A DNA stretch of 64,000 bases from Rhodovastum sp963714255 (GCA_963714255.1 CAVQNU010000015.1:186001-250000), one strand, 5' to 3'; numbered from the stretch's first letter, positions 17,827 to 27,333 are shown. The notes: generated by a model from the letters alone, not told the origin. A program made the numbers and translations.

Positions 17827-19191
17827 TCAGCTGCGCAGATCGATCACCGCCCGCCGCTGCAGGTCGCGCATGAGCTGGCGCGAGGTGAGCTCCACCCGCT
17901 CGCTCAGGATGCGGTCGGAGAGTTCCTTTTTGCTCGGAATGCCCAGGTTCTTCTCCTCGCGCGTGCACACCATCACCAGCGCCACGCCGTCATCGGCCAC
18001 CAGCGGCTGGCTCGGCTGCCCGAGCGGCAGCGTCGTCAGCAACTGGCGCAGGGCCGGCACCGACACGCCCTCCACCCGCAGCTCGCCCGGGTCCGCCGGA
18101 CGGCTGGCCCCGGCCGCCTTGTTGGCCGCCTCCATGTCCTCGCAGCTCTTGACCGAGCCGGCGATCCGCCGCGCCTGCTCCAGCACCTGCTGCTGCTGCG
18201 CCGTCGGCGCGGCCGGATCGAGGCGGGCGGTGAACGGCAGGAACACCTGCCGCACCGTCGCCATGGTGGCCGGGTCGTGACCGATCTCCCGCTTGCCGCG
18301 CAGCGTGACGATCGACAGCCCGCCCGGCACCTGGATCGGGTTGCTGATCGCGCCCGGCGGCATTTCCTGCAGCACGCGCAGCACTTCTGGGTCGATCTGG
18401 TTGGGCTGTTCCCAGCCCTCGTCGCCGCCCTGCAGGGCCGTCTGGCTCTGGCTGAACTGCGCCGCCACCACTGGAAACGGCGCGCCGGCACGCAGTTGCT
18501 GAATGACCGTGTCGGCAAACCGCCGCGCCTCATCGGCCTGCGCCGGATCGGCGATCGGCACGAAAATCTCGGCGACGCGAAACTCCTGCTGGCCGGTCTG
18601 CGCCTTCAGCAGGGCGGTCTGCTCCGCGATGTCGGCGTCGCTCACTTCGGTCTGCCGGCCCAGTTCCTGGCGCAGCACCCGGGTCCAGCCGATCTGCACC
18701 CGCACCTGGTCGATCAGGGTGCGGAACGCCACCCCGTCGGCCGACAGCCGCCGGCGCAGCGTGCCGTCGGGCATGTTGTTGCGCTGCTCGATTTCGTGGA
18801 TGGCGGCGGCGATCTCGCGGTCTTGCACCACCACGCGCCGCCGCTGCCCTTCCTGCAGCCGCAGCCGTTCGTCGATCAGTTGCCGGGTAACCTGCGGGGT
18901 CAGCCGGTCCAGTATTTCGGGGGCGCCCGGCATGCCGGTGGACAGCGCGAACAGCCGGCGCCGGTTGTCGACATCGGCGTAGCTGATCACGTCGCCGTTC
19001 ACCACCGCGACGATGCGCGACTGATCGGGCGGCGCCGCATCGGCGCGCGCGGCGGCGGGCGGCGCCGCATCGGGGGTCTGGCCGGGTGCGCGCGCCGGCG
19101 TCAGCCCCACCAAGGCCGTGAGCAGCAGCAGGCCCGGAAGATGCGTACTGCGCCGGCTGGGACGGCGCGGGCTGGGAGGGCGCAGGGTCAT
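17827..19191 (-). CDS. surA: Periplasmic peptidyl-prolyl isomerase/chaperone SurA
   Basis: Outer-membrane-protein chaperone, 454 residues. An N-terminal signal peptide (LPGLLLLTALVGLTPARA) is followed by the SurA N domain starting at IVAVVNGDVISYADV near residue 60. A PPIC rotamase domain (about 205-310) contains FPVVAAQFSQSQTALQGGDEGW, and a C-terminal helix returns to the core. It lies 40 bases after lptD, and its end overlaps the rsmA coding region. Many relatives have pdxA between surA and rsmA; it is absent here. Confidence 0.93.
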   Translation of the reverse strand: MTLRPPSPRRPSRRSTHLPGLLLLTALVGLTPARAPGQTPDAAPPAAARADAAPPDQSRIVAVVNGDVISYADVDNRRRLFALSTGMPGAPEILDRLTPQVTRQLIDERLRLQEGQRRRVVVQDREIAAAIHEIEQRNNMPDGTLRRRLSADGVAFRTLIDQVRVQIGWTRVLRQELGRQTEVSDADIAEQTALLKAQTGQQEFRVAEIFVPIADPAQADEARRFADTVIQQLRAGAPFPVVAAQFSQSQTALQGGDEGWEQPNQIDPEVLRVLQEMPPGAISNPIQVPGGLSIVTLRGKREIGHDPATMATVRQVFLPFTARLDPAAPTAQQQQVLEQARRIAGSVKSCEDMEAANKAAGASRPADPGELRVEGVSVPALRQLLTTLPLGQPSQPLVADDGVALVMVCTREEKNLGIPSKKELSDRILSERVELTSRQLMRDLQRRAVIDLRS

Positions 19192-19231
19192 GGCCGGTCA
19201 GTACTCCTGGAGTATCGGCTGCAGCGCCGCG

Positions 19232-21547
19232 TTACATCGGGTGGAAGCCGAACTGCCCGACGGTCTTGAGGGTGATCTGGAACATCACCGCGCTGTCGCC
19301 ATGGTCGCCCCCGACGGAGGTATAGCGCTTGTAGGCCATCAGGGCGAAGATGAAGCACTCGTCCTCGTACGAGCCGTTGACGGTGATCAGGTCCAACTGT
19401 TGGGTGCGTATGTCGGAGCGCACCGTGCTCGCCAGCTTCCAGGGCCCGTAATGCGTGGTCGCGCCGAGGGTGATTTCGTCGCGCGGCGCCGGATAGGGCT
19501 CGGTGGCGGATGTGCCGGCCTTGCCGTCCGCACCCCAGAAGATGCCCGTCGGCGGGTAGTCATAGGCGGCGAACGGATTGATCGAGCTGTAGATATAGCC
19601 CATCGTGAGCTTCAGCGACTGCGGCCCGGCGCTGGCCAGCACGTCGGCGAAGGGCACCGACATCTGGGTATGCGGGTCGAACCGCGCCCGCGCGGTCAGG
19701 TCAAAATATGACCCCGGCGAGAACGACACCCGGCTGACGATATCCGAGACCTGGTTCTCCAGCCCCGATCCGACCCACCAGGGCGAGCTTTGCTGCACCC
19801 GGTAGGATTCTCCCACCAGCCCGTCGAGGCTGGCCCCGCCGGGGAAGTTCCAGGCCCCGCGCAGCCCCGCGTTCACCCTGATGCCGCCCTCCAGCCGGTC
19901 CACCCCGGGAAAGCGGTTGAGGGCGAACAGGTTGGCGTCGGTGAGTTCCTGATCAAGGCTGTCCTCGTTCGGCACCAGCGAGGTGGACACGGTGGTGCCG
20001 TTGGCGAGCGTGGTGCGGCCATATTTCGACCCGTTCGGTGCCACGATCACCTGGGCGATCGGCTCGATGGTCTGGGTGCCCCAGCTGCCGGCATCGCGCA
20101 GCAGCGGCAAATGCACCTCCACCGCCGCCGTCGGCATGGCCTGCGCCACCTGCGTCGAATTCGAGGCGCCCCAACTCGGCGCCAGGTTCAGGCCGGCCGC
20201 GTTATAGACGGCGCTGTCGGTGTGGAAAGTGAGTTTCCACAAATCGCCGAACTGCCCCTGGAACGGTCGCTGCCAGTCGAGGCTCAGCCGTCCGCGCTGG
20301 GTGGACGTGCCGTCCTCGCGCAGCACGTTGAACGCGCCTGCCTCGACCGAAAACCGGCCCCCGAGCGAGTCGGGCTCGCCGAAATAGCTGTATTCGTAGC
20401 GCGGCAGCACGTAGGGCACGCGGCCGATGACGCTGGCGCTGCTGAGGTTGACGATGCTCTGATACGCGCGCGCATCCAGCCGCGCGTACGACCCTTGGCC
20501 GAATCCCTCCAGCCAGACCTGGCTGCTCAGCACCGGCACCAGCCCGCCGGGGATCATGTAATCGCGCATGAAGTCGACGCTGCTGGCCCGGTTGATGTCG
20601 AAGCCCCAGCGCCAGGTATCGTTGATGGCGAAGTCACCGCGGGTGAACACGTACCCGGCCGCGCCGCCCTGGTCGCTCGCCACCGCGCCGCGCAGGGTGA
20701 TCTTGCCGTCGTTGAACACGTGCCGGTACTCGAATTCCAGCCCGCCGCCTTGCTTGGCCGACAGCACCGGCGTCAGCGTCGCGTCCGATTCACCGTCGAT
20801 CACCCAGTAATACGGTAGCGAAAAGAACGCGCCAAGATGGGTGGACACGCCCATGTTCGGGATCAGGATGCCGCTGGCCCGCCGCACCGACGGGTCGGGA
20901 TGGGCCATGAACGGGAAATAGGCGACCGGCCAGCCGTAGAAATCCACCACCGCGTCGCTGTACTCGATCTTCTTGTTCTCGACGTCCTGCAGCGCCGAGC
21001 GGGCGCGGATGTCCCACAGCGGCGGCGCCGACGGGTCCTGCTTGCACAGGTTGCAGGTCGTATAAACAGCGCGGCTGAACTCGTTGATGGTGGCATCGGT
21101 CCGGCGCGCCCCGTTGGCGACCAGGCGCCCGTTCTGCGGCAGCAGCGCGCTCAGATCCCGCATCACGCCGTTCTTCATCCCCTCGCTCAGCTCGGCGTAG
21201 TCGGAGAACACCACCTGCCCGTCCGGCTCGACCAGCACCACGTTGCCGGTCGCGGCGGCGACCCCGGTGTTCTGGTCATAGGTGACCCGGTCGGCCCGCA
21301 GGACACGATCGCCCTGCCAGATCTCCACGTGCCCGGTCAGTGTCACCAGCGCGCCGTCCCGGTCGTATTCGACCGTGTCGGCCTGGTAGAACACCGGCTG
21401 GTCGTGCGAGACCGGTTCTGAATGCACCATGGCGCGCAGCTGGGCGCGGGCGGCAACCGCGCCCAAGCCCGCCAGCAGCGCCGCGGTCGCGCCCAGCAGC
21501 AGCCGTCGCCGCAGTCCGCGCATCTTGCGCGCCCGTCTTGTGAGCAT
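19232..21547 (-). CDS. lptD: LPS-assembly outer-membrane protein LptD
   Basis: Outer-membrane beta-barrel that inserts lipopolysaccharide into the outer leaflet, 771 residues. A basic start and hydrophobic signal (LLLGATAALLAGLGAVAARA) precede an OstA/LptA-like beta-jellyroll domain (about 50-160: VEIWQGDRVLRADRVTYD). The LptD barrel domain runs to the C-terminus. A cysteine pair occurs in TTCNLCKQ. The start ATG at 21547 lies 2 bases after the lptG stop. Together with surA and lptFG it forms an LPS-export cluster. Confidence 0.94.
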   Translation of the reverse strand: MLTRRARKMRGLRRRLLLGATAALLAGLGAVAARAQLRAMVHSEPVSHDQPVFYQADTVEYDRDGALVTLTGHVEIWQGDRVLRADRVTYDQNTGVAAATGNVVLVEPDGQVVFSDYAELSEGMKNGVMRDLSALLPQNGRLVANGARRTDATINEFSRAVYTTCNLCKQDPSAPPLWDIRARSALQDVENKKIEYSDAVVDFYGWPVAYFPFMAHPDPSVRRASGILIPNMGVSTHLGAFFSLPYYWVIDGESDATLTPVLSAKQGGGLEFEYRHVFNDGKITLRGAVASDQGGAAGYVFTRGDFAINDTWRWGFDINRASSVDFMRDYMIPGGLVPVLSSQVWLEGFGQGSYARLDARAYQSIVNLSSASVIGRVPYVLPRYEYSYFGEPDSLGGRFSVEAGAFNVLREDGTSTQRGRLSLDWQRPFQGQFGDLWKLTFHTDSAVYNAAGLNLAPSWGASNSTQVAQAMPTAAVEVHLPLLRDAGSWGTQTIEPIAQVIVAPNGSKYGRTTLANGTTVSTSLVPNEDSLDQELTDANLFALNRFPGVDRLEGGIRVNAGLRGAWNFPGGASLDGLVGESYRVQQSSPWWVGSGLENQVSDIVSRVSFSPGSYFDLTARARFDPHTQMSVPFADVLASAGPQSLKLTMGYIYSSINPFAAYDYPPTGIFWGADGKAGTSATEPYPAPRDEITLGATTHYGPWKLASTVRSDIRTQQLDLITVNGSYEDECFIFALMAYKRYTSVGGDHGDSAVMFQITLKTVGQFGFHPM

Positions 21548-21549
21548 GC

Positions 21550-22662
21550 TCAGCCGTCTTCCAGATGCAGCAGCAACGCCACGCTGAGCATCAGCCCGGA
21601 CGCGGCCGGGGCCCAGGCGGCAAGCGAGGGCGGCAGCGCCCCGGACTGGCCGAATTCCTCGGCGACCTTGGAGATCATGAACAGCGCGAAGCCGGCCGAG
21701 ACGCCGCTGCCGATCATCTTCGCCACCCCGCCGCGGCGCGACGGCCGCATCGAGAACCCCGCCGCCAGCAGCGTCATGGTCCCGGCCAGCAGCGGCAGCG
21801 CCAGCAGCGTCTGGAATTGCAGCCGGTGGCGGATCGACGAAAAGCCGGAATGCTCCAGCAAAGCGATGAAGCCGGGCAGCGCCCAGAACGACAGCGTATC
21901 GGGCGGGGCGAAGCTTTCCTGTACCCGCGCCACGGTCATGTTGGTGGCCAGCGCCAGCGGGCGCGGCGGCGAGGGCAGGCGGCCGGGCAGGATGGTCCTG
22001 GCATTGTCGAGCTGCCACGCGCCGTCGCCGAGTTGCGCCTGGGTCGCCTCCACCCGCTCCAGCAAGCGGTCGTTGGCGTCGAGGCGGAAGATGCTGACAT
22101 CCTGCGCGGTCAGCTCGCCGTTGCGCAGGTTCACCGCGTGCGCATGCAGGATCGCCACCCCTTGCGGCGACAGGCCCGCATCGGATTCGCGCAGCCAGAG
22201 CTGGCCGCCGTTCAGGGCGAGCGGCCCGCCGCCGGTGCGCAGATACACATTGTCCATCGCCTCGGCGCGTGCCCGCATCACCGCCGACACGGGGCTGATC
22301 GCCGCGGTGGCGAAGGCCCCGAACGCCACCGCGCAGAGCAGCGGCGCGGCCAGGAACTGCCAGGCCGACACGCCGGATGCCCGCGCCACGATCAACTCGG
22401 ACGAGCGGGTCAGCCGCCAGAACGCCAGGATGCCGCCGAGCAGCACGGCGAAGGGCAAAATCTGCATGCCGATCCAGGGCAGGCGCAGGGCGGCGATTTC
22501 GCACACCAGGGCGAAGGTGGCATCCGGCTTGGTCGCCGAGCGCCGCAGCAGCTCGATGAAATCGAACAGGCCGATCAGCCCGGTGAGCGCGGCCATCATG
22601 CCGGCCACCGCCAGCACGAACACACGCGCGATATACAGCGACAGGGTGGCGGCGATCAGCAC
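21550..22662 (-). CDS. lptG: LPS export ABC transporter permease LptG
   Basis: Inner-membrane permease of LptB2FG, which extracts LPS from the inner membrane, 370 residues. YjgP/YjgQ family: three N-terminal membrane segments (LSLYIARVFVLAVAGMMAAL first), a periplasmic jellyroll, then three C-terminal segments. GTG 22662 is the start. It lies 4 bases after lptF and 2 before lptD. The order and RSSELIVARASG segment support LptG. Confidence 0.93.
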   Translation of the reverse strand: MLIAATLSLYIARVFVLAVAGMMAALTGLIGLFDFIELLRRSATKPDATFALVCEIAALRLPWIGMQILPFAVLLGGILAFWRLTRSSELIVARASGVSAWQFLAAPLLCAVAFGAFATAAISPVSAVMRARAEAMDNVYLRTGGGPLALNGGQLWLRESDAGLSPQGVAILHAHAVNLRNGELTAQDVSIFRLDANDRLLERVEATQAQLGDGAWQLDNARTILPGRLPSPPRPLALATNMTVARVQESFAPPDTLSFWALPGFIALLEHSGFSSIRHRLQFQTLLALPLLAGTMTLLAAGFSMRPSRRGGVAKMIGSGVSAGFALFMISKVAEEFGQSGALPPSLAAWAPAASGLMLSVALLLHLEDG

Positions 22663-22666
22663 CGGA

Positions 22667-23830
22667 TCAGGCCGCCCCCAGCCTGACCTGCAGGCCGGAC
22701 GGCATCAGCCGGAACTGCGGCCCGAACAGCGCCCAGGCGCACAGCACCCCCGGCGCCGCCGCATTCGCCCAGATCAGCGGAATCAGGCGCAATTGCTTGG
22801 CGGCCATATTGCTCAGCAGCAGTTCCAACGCCAGCAGCGCCACCACCGCCAGCACGGCGATCACCGGCCGCAGCAGCCCGCCATGCCGGCGGAACGTGCC
22901 CATCAGCACCGCCACCAGCGCCACCAGCGTGAACGACAGCGCGGTCAGCGGCGTCGACAGCCGGCGGTTCGCCTCCACCCGCAGCTTCGGCAGATCGTGC
23001 GCCTGCACCAGGCCCGGCGGCGGGTCGAGCAGCTCGTTGATCGACATTTCGGTCATGTCGCGGAAGCGCTGTTCCTCGCCATGCGACCCGCTGCTGAGGT
23101 CGAGCGCGTTCTCGGCGAAGGTCAGCACGTTCAGCCGCCCGGTCTGGCGGTCGATCTCCTGGCGGCTGCCGGTCATCAGCAGCACCCGCGGCGTGCCCTC
23201 GGAGCCGATCAGCCGGCCGCGTTCGGCCAGGATGGTGGCCGGGCTGTTCCGCTGGCGCGCATCCTCGATCAGGATGCCGCGCAGCGTGCCGTCGGGGTCG
23301 CGCGCGCGCACATAGACCGTCAGATCCTCGGACACCTGGGTGAACACCCCCTCCTGCAGCAGGAAGGCGGCGACCCGGTTGCGGATTTCGAACTGGTACT
23401 GCCGGAAGGCGCCCGCCGCCGCCGGCACCACCCACAGGTTCAGCACATAGCCGAGCGCGACCGACACCACCGCCAGCGCCAGCGCCGGGCGCGCCAGCGC
23501 CAGCGGCGACAGCCCGGCCGCGCGCATCACCGTGAGTTCGCGGTCGCCGGCCAGGCGCTGGTAGATGAACTGCACCACCACGAAGGTGGTGATCGGCAGG
23601 ATGACCGAAATGAAATACGGGATCTGCAGGCTGGACAGTTCCAGGAAAACCCGCAGCGACAGCCCCCGGTTGACCACCATTTCGACGAAACGCAGCAACT
23701 GGGTCAGCCAGATCAGCGCGACCAGCCCGGTGGTTACCGCGGCCAGGGCCAGCAGCAGGTTCCGGAACACATAGTGGTCGATCCGGCTCACGAGCGGGCC
23801 GAGGCGGGCGGGCAGTATCCTCATACCCAC
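22667..23830 (-). CDS. lptF: LPS export ABC transporter permease LptF
   Basis: Partner permease of LptG, 387 residues from GTG 23830 (385 from ATG 23824, MRILPARLG, equally plausible). YjgP/YjgQ family with IDHYVFRNLLLALAAVTTG as first membrane segment, then the coupling-helix region GDRELTVMRAAGLSPLALAR. A periplasmic domain and three final segments follow. First of the lptF-lptG-lptD-surA-rsmA run. Confidence 0.93.
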   Translation of the reverse strand: MGMRILPARLGPLVSRIDHYVFRNLLLALAAVTTGLVALIWLTQLLRFVEMVVNRGLSLRVFLELSSLQIPYFISVILPITTFVVVQFIYQRLAGDRELTVMRAAGLSPLALARPALALAVVSVALGYVLNLWVVPAAAGAFRQYQFEIRNRVAAFLLQEGVFTQVSEDLTVYVRARDPDGTLRGILIEDARQRNSPATILAERGRLIGSEGTPRVLLMTGSRQEIDRQTGRLNVLTFAENALDLSSGSHGEEQRFRDMTEMSINELLDPPPGLVQAHDLPKLRVEANRRLSTPLTALSFTLVALVAVLMGTFRRHGGLLRPVIAVLAVVALLALELLLSNMAAKQLRLIPLIWANAAAPGVLCAWALFGPQFRLMPSGLQVRLGAA

Positions 23831-23892
23831 ACTTTAACCGCGGCTTCACGCCCGGCCAAACCGCAAAGCGTCGCGCGCGGGACGCCGCCCGC

Positions 23893-25335
23893 TCATGGCA
23901 GCAGCTTGCCCGGGTTCATCAGCCCGAGCGGGTCAAGGGCGGCCTTGATCCGCCGCATCGCCGCCAGTTCCGCCCCGCCGCGCCAGTCCGGCATCATATA
24001 CGGCTTCAGCTTCCCCACCCCGTGCTCGGCCGAAAAACTGCCGCCGAGGTCGCGCACCACCGCGCATACGGTGTCCATGATCTCGTGGTCGCGCGCCAGG
24101 AATGCGGCCGGGTCCATGCCCACGGGCTGCACCAGGTTAAAATGGATATTGCCGTCGCCCATATGGCCGAACGGCATGATCCGGATGCCCGGCATCAGCG
24201 CCCGGCACGCCGCCGACGCCAGCGCGATCAGCGCAGGCACGCGCGAAACCGGTACCGAGACATCGTTCTTGACGCTCGCTCCTTCGCGCTTCTGCGCTTC
24301 CGCATGCTCCTCGCGCAGCCGCCACAGGGACGCACGCTGCGCCTCGCTTTCAGCCATGACGGCATCGATCAGCAGACCATCCGCCAGCGCCGCTTCCAGC
24401 GCTTCTTCCATCGCCGCCCGCAGCCCCGCCCCCGGCCGCGGCGTGGCCAGTTCGACCAGGACATAATGGCCGGCAGGTGCAGCCAACGGCAGCGCGGTGC
24501 CCGGAATGTGCCGCAGCACCAACTCAACCCCCGGCCCGGACATGTATTCGAACGCCTGCACCGAAGCCGGGTCGTGCGCCAGGAACCGGGCGAACAGGGC
24601 CGAGGCCGCCTCGCAGGAGGGCAGGCCGCACAGCGCCACCTCGGTCGCGCGTGGCCGGGGGGCCAGTTTCAGCACCGCGGCGGTGATGACGCCCAGCGTT
24701 CCCTCGGCGCCGACGAATAACTGGCGCAGGCAATAGCCGGTATTGTCCTTGCGCAGCCGGCGCAGCCCCTCCCACACCGCGCCGTCCGGCAACACCACCT
24801 CCAGGCCGAGCACCAGGTCGCGCGCATTGCCATAGCGCACGGTGTTGTTGCCGCCGGCATTGGTGGCGAGGATGCCGCCGATCTGCGCCGTGCCCTCGGA
24901 GGCGATCGACAGCGGCAACAGACAGTTCTGGTCCGCGGCCGCTTTCTGGGCTGCCTTCAGCGTCACCCCCGCTTCCACCGTCAGCGTCATGTCGACCGGA
25001 TCAACCGCCCGCACCCGGTTCAGACGGGCCAGGCTCAGCACCACCTCGCTGCCGTCCTCGGCCGGCACGGCGCCGCCGACCATGGAGGTGTTGCCGCCCT
25101 GCGGCACCACCCCGACCCCGGCCGCCATGCAGGCACGCACCACCGCCGCCACCTCCGCCGTGTCGGCCGGGCGGGCCACGGCCAGGGGACGGCCGCGGTA
25201 GAGTTGCCGCCAATCCTCGCCATAAGGGGCGGTGTCGGCGGGATCGGTCAGCAAACCGCGCGGGCCGAGGATCGCGGCGAGGCCGGCGACCAACGCGGCG
25301 CTTTCGGCGGGGCGCGGGGGCGGCGAGTCGGGCAT
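23893..25335 (-). CDS. FAD-linked oxidase, D-2-hydroxyglutarate/D-lactate dehydrogenase type
   Basis: Flavoenzyme of the FAD_binding_4 plus FAD-oxidase_C family, 480 residues. The FAD domain shows VVPQGGNTSMVGGAVP near residue 80 and GGILATNAGGNNTVRYGN near 158. The C-terminal half has MPFGHMGDGNIHFNL and the FSAEHGVGKLK motif. This class oxidises D-2-hydroxy acids such as D-2-hydroxyglutarate or D-lactate; the exact substrate is not readable. ATG 25335 is preceded by GGAGG at good spacing. Its 5' side carries repeat copy 4. Confidence 0.88.
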   Translation of the reverse strand: MPDSPPPRPAESAALVAGLAAILGPRGLLTDPADTAPYGEDWRQLYRGRPLAVARPADTAEVAAVVRACMAAGVGVVPQGGNTSMVGGAVPAEDGSEVVLSLARLNRVRAVDPVDMTLTVEAGVTLKAAQKAAADQNCLLPLSIASEGTAQIGGILATNAGGNNTVRYGNARDLVLGLEVVLPDGAVWEGLRRLRKDNTGYCLRQLFVGAEGTLGVITAAVLKLAPRPRATEVALCGLPSCEAASALFARFLAHDPASVQAFEYMSGPGVELVLRHIPGTALPLAAPAGHYVLVELATPRPGAGLRAAMEEALEAALADGLLIDAVMAESEAQRASLWRLREEHAEAQKREGASVKNDVSVPVSRVPALIALASAACRALMPGIRIMPFGHMGDGNIHFNLVQPVGMDPAAFLARDHEIMDTVCAVVRDLGGSFSAEHGVGKLKPYMMPDWRGGAELAAMRRIKAALDPLGLMNPGKLLP

Positions 25336-25380
25336 GAATGCACCTCCGGCGGGGAGCGTAGCGCCGTGTGGGGATGGGGT

Positions 25381-25587
25381 GAAGGAAGGCCAGGGCTCTG
25401 CCCTGGACCCGCCAAGGGGCAGTGGCCCCTTGGAACCCATTCCTTTAGGCATTTGTCTTGAGAGGGGGGTGAGGCGGACAAACGGTTCTCCGCCTCGCCC
25501 CCCCTCTCAAGACAAATGCTTAAGTCGCGGGGTCCAGGGGGCCACTGCCCCCTGGCGGGTCCAGGGCAGAGCCCTGGCCTTCCTTCA
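25381..25587. repeat. Dispersed palindromic repeat, copy 4, with nested hairpin
   Basis: Full inverted pair (207 bases): GAAGGAAGGCCAGGGC at the left mirrored by GCCCTGGCCTTCC at the right. Inner hairpins are CCAAGGGGC/GGCCCCTTGG at left and CCAGGGGGC/GCCCCCTGG at right. An extra 71-base hairpin sits at the centre. The 3' end of tsaC lies within it. Confidence 0.92.
25449..25519. repeat. Central hairpin with variable arms, copy A
   Basis: Near-perfect inverted repeat of about 30-base arms and a ten-base loop. The outer arm GCATTTGTCTTGAGA is followed by a GGGGGG(T)GAGGCGG core. It shares the core, not the outer arm, with the hairpin at 52490-52563, and occupies the same central position in its host repeat. 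Confidence 0.9.
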
Positions 25588-26566
25588 CCCCACTCCCCGC
25601 GCGCGGCGCCGCCGCCCGCCGCAGGCGATCGTTGATCGCCATCCCAAGCCCCTGCTCGGGCACAGGCATGACCGCGATGCCATGCAGGCCAAGCCGGCGC
25701 CCTTCCTCATCCAGCGCCCGCAGCCCGGCAAACAGGTTTGCCGCCGCCTCCTGCAGGTCGCTCGTCGCGCTCAACTGGAACACTACCCCTGCGCCGTCCG
25801 GCGCCGGCCCGAACGCCAGCAGCGCCTCCTCGGTCGCAGCTTCCCGTGCGCGCAGCCGCACGGGCAGTGCCGGCGCGTAATGCGACACCAGCAGCCCCGG
25901 GGAGCGCACATCCTGCGGCCCCGACGGCGGCACGCCCTGCTGCACCGGCCCCAGCAGCGCGGCAATCGCCTCGCGGGTCACCCCGCCGGGCCGCAGCAGA
26001 ACGGGCGTTGCGCCCGAAAGATCAAGCACGGTGGATTCCACCCCCACCGGGCATGGTCCGCTGTCCAGCACGGCATCGATCCGGCCGTACAGCCCGGCCA
26101 GCACATGCGCGGCGGTGGTCGGACTCACCGCGCCCGAGCGGTTGGCCGAGGGGGCGGCCACCGGGCGGCCCACCGCGCGCAGCAGCGCCCGCGCATCGGC
26201 GTGCGCCGGCACCCGCACCGCCAGCGTCGCCAGCCCCGCCCCGGCCAGCAGCGCCACCGGGCAGGCGTTGCGCCGCGGCAGCACCAGGGTCAGCGGGCCG
26301 GGCCAGAAAGCCTCGGCCAGCAGGCGGGCGGCGGGCGTCGCCGCGACATCGGCGAAGGCCGCTTCGGCATCGGGATAATGGCAGATCAGCGGGTTGAACC
26401 GTGGCCGGCCCTTGGCGGCGAAAATGGCGGCCACCGCCTGCCCGTTGGTCGCGTCCGCGCCCAGGCCGTAGACCGTCTCGGTGCCGAACGCCACCAGCCC
26501 GCCGCCGCGCAGCAACGCGGCGGCCCGCGCCAGCCCCGCCGCGTCCGGCCGCAGCGTTTCGGTCAT
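25520..26566 (-). CDS. tsaC: L-threonylcarbamoyladenylate synthase (TsaC/Sua5)
   Basis: Makes threonylcarbamoyl-AMP for t6A37 modification of ANN-decoding tRNAs. It has 348 residues: a YrdC domain (FGTETVYGLGADATN near 27, KGRPRFNPLICH near 52, SANRSGAVSPTTA near 143) plus a C-terminal Sua5 domain. The final 25 or so residues (from about GVKEGQGSALDPP) are encoded by repeat copy 4. The stop is the TAA of TTAAG at the edge of the central hairpin. ATG 26566 overlaps the cysQ stop (ATGA). The native protein probably ended near MAINDRLRRA. Confidence 0.93.
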   Translation of the reverse strand: MTETLRPDAAGLARAAALLRGGGLVAFGTETVYGLGADATNGQAVAAIFAAKGRPRFNPLICHYPDAEAAFADVAATPAARLLAEAFWPGPLTLVLPRRNACPVALLAGAGLATLAVRVPAHADARALLRAVGRPVAAPSANRSGAVSPTTAAHVLAGLYGRIDAVLDSGPCPVGVESTVLDLSGATPVLLRPGGVTREAIAALLGPVQQGVPPSGPQDVRSPGLLVSHYAPALPVRLRAREAATEEALLAFGPAPDGAGVVFQLSATSDLQEAAANLFAGLRALDEEGRRLGLHGIAVMPVPEQGLGMAINDRLRRAAAPRAGSGVKEGQGSALDPPGGSGPLDPAT

Positions 26567-27333
26567 GCGGTCATGCGGCCGGCCGCATAGAAATGCGGGT
26601 TCACCCAACCCGGCTTGCCGTAGCGCAGCACCGCGTCGCCCTCGACCACCCGGACCGACCCGCCGGCTGCCTCCAGCAGCGCCTGCGGCCCGCTGGTGTC
26701 CCACTCCATGGTGGTGCCGAAACGCGGGTACAGATCCGCCTTCCCCTCGGCGAGCAGGCAGAATTTCAGCGCCGAGCCGATATTCACCGTCGAGGCCACA
26801 TGCCAGCGCGCCAGGAACGGCGCCATGGCCGGGTCCTTGCCATGCAGGCGGCTGGCGACCACGGCGATGCCCTCGGCCGGCGGACGCCGCGCCGCGATCG
26901 GCTGCTCGCCGGCGGCCGAGCGCTTCACCGCGCCCTGCCCGACAATGCCGCCATAGACCACGCCGCGGGCCGGCGCCCCCACCACGCCCAGCACCGGCGC
27001 GCCCGCGCGCACCAGGCCGATGCACACGGCGAAATCGTCGCGCCCGGCGGCGAACTCGCGGGTGCCGTCGAGCGGATCGACGCACCAGAAACTGTCGGCC
27101 TGCTCCGGCACGTGGCCGGCCGCGATCTCCTCCTCGGCGACCACCGGCAGGTCCGGCGTGGCGGCGCGCAGCCCCCTGACGATCAGCAGCTCGGCCTGCT
27201 GATCCGCCTCGGTGACCGGCGAGGCGTCGGCCTTGATTTGCGTATCGAAGCCGCGGGCGCGTACGGCCAGGATGGTTTCGCCGGCGCGGGCGGCGAGATC
27301 AAACGCGAGTTCCAACAGAGCAATGTCTTTCAT
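26563..27333 (-). CDS. cysQ: 3'(2'),5'-bisphosphate nucleotidase CysQ
   Basis: Metal-dependent phosphatase of the inositol monophosphatase superfamily that recycles PAP from sulfate assimilation. It has 256 residues. Motifs: ADASPVTEADQQAE near 35, the EEE of VVAEEEIAAG, WCVDPLDGTREF near 83 and MEWDTSGPQALLEAAGG near 210. The KFCLLAEGKADLYPRFG stretch favours CysQ over histidinol-phosphatase relatives. It overlaps tsaC by 4 bases. Confidence 0.9.
   Translation of the reverse strand: MKDIALLELAFDLAARAGETILAVRARGFDTQIKADASPVTEADQQAELLIVRGLRAATPDLPVVAEEEIAAGHVPEQADSFWCVDPLDGTREFAAGRDDFAVCIGLVRAGAPVLGVVGAPARGVVYGGIVGQGAVKRSAAGEQPIAARRPPAEGIAVVASRLHGKDPAMAPFLARWHVASTVNIGSALKFCLLAEGKADLYPRFGTTMEWDTSGPQALLEAAGGSVRVVEGDAVLRYGKPGWVNPHFYAAGRMTA

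Noticed and set aside
17723..17968. Alternative 81-codon frame covering the surA/rsmA junction
   Set aside because: Out of phase with both conserved proteins; does not supply the missing rsmA start.
21422..24466. 1014-codon open frame on the plus strand
   Set aside because: Antisense to lptD, lptG and lptF; composition is the Arg/Gln/His-rich pattern of a GC-rich shadow frame and matches no family.
25449..25519. Long hairpin as an insertion sequence or CRISPR remnant
   Set aside because: No transposase, target duplication or regular spacer structure; treated as a repeat-internal hairpin instead.
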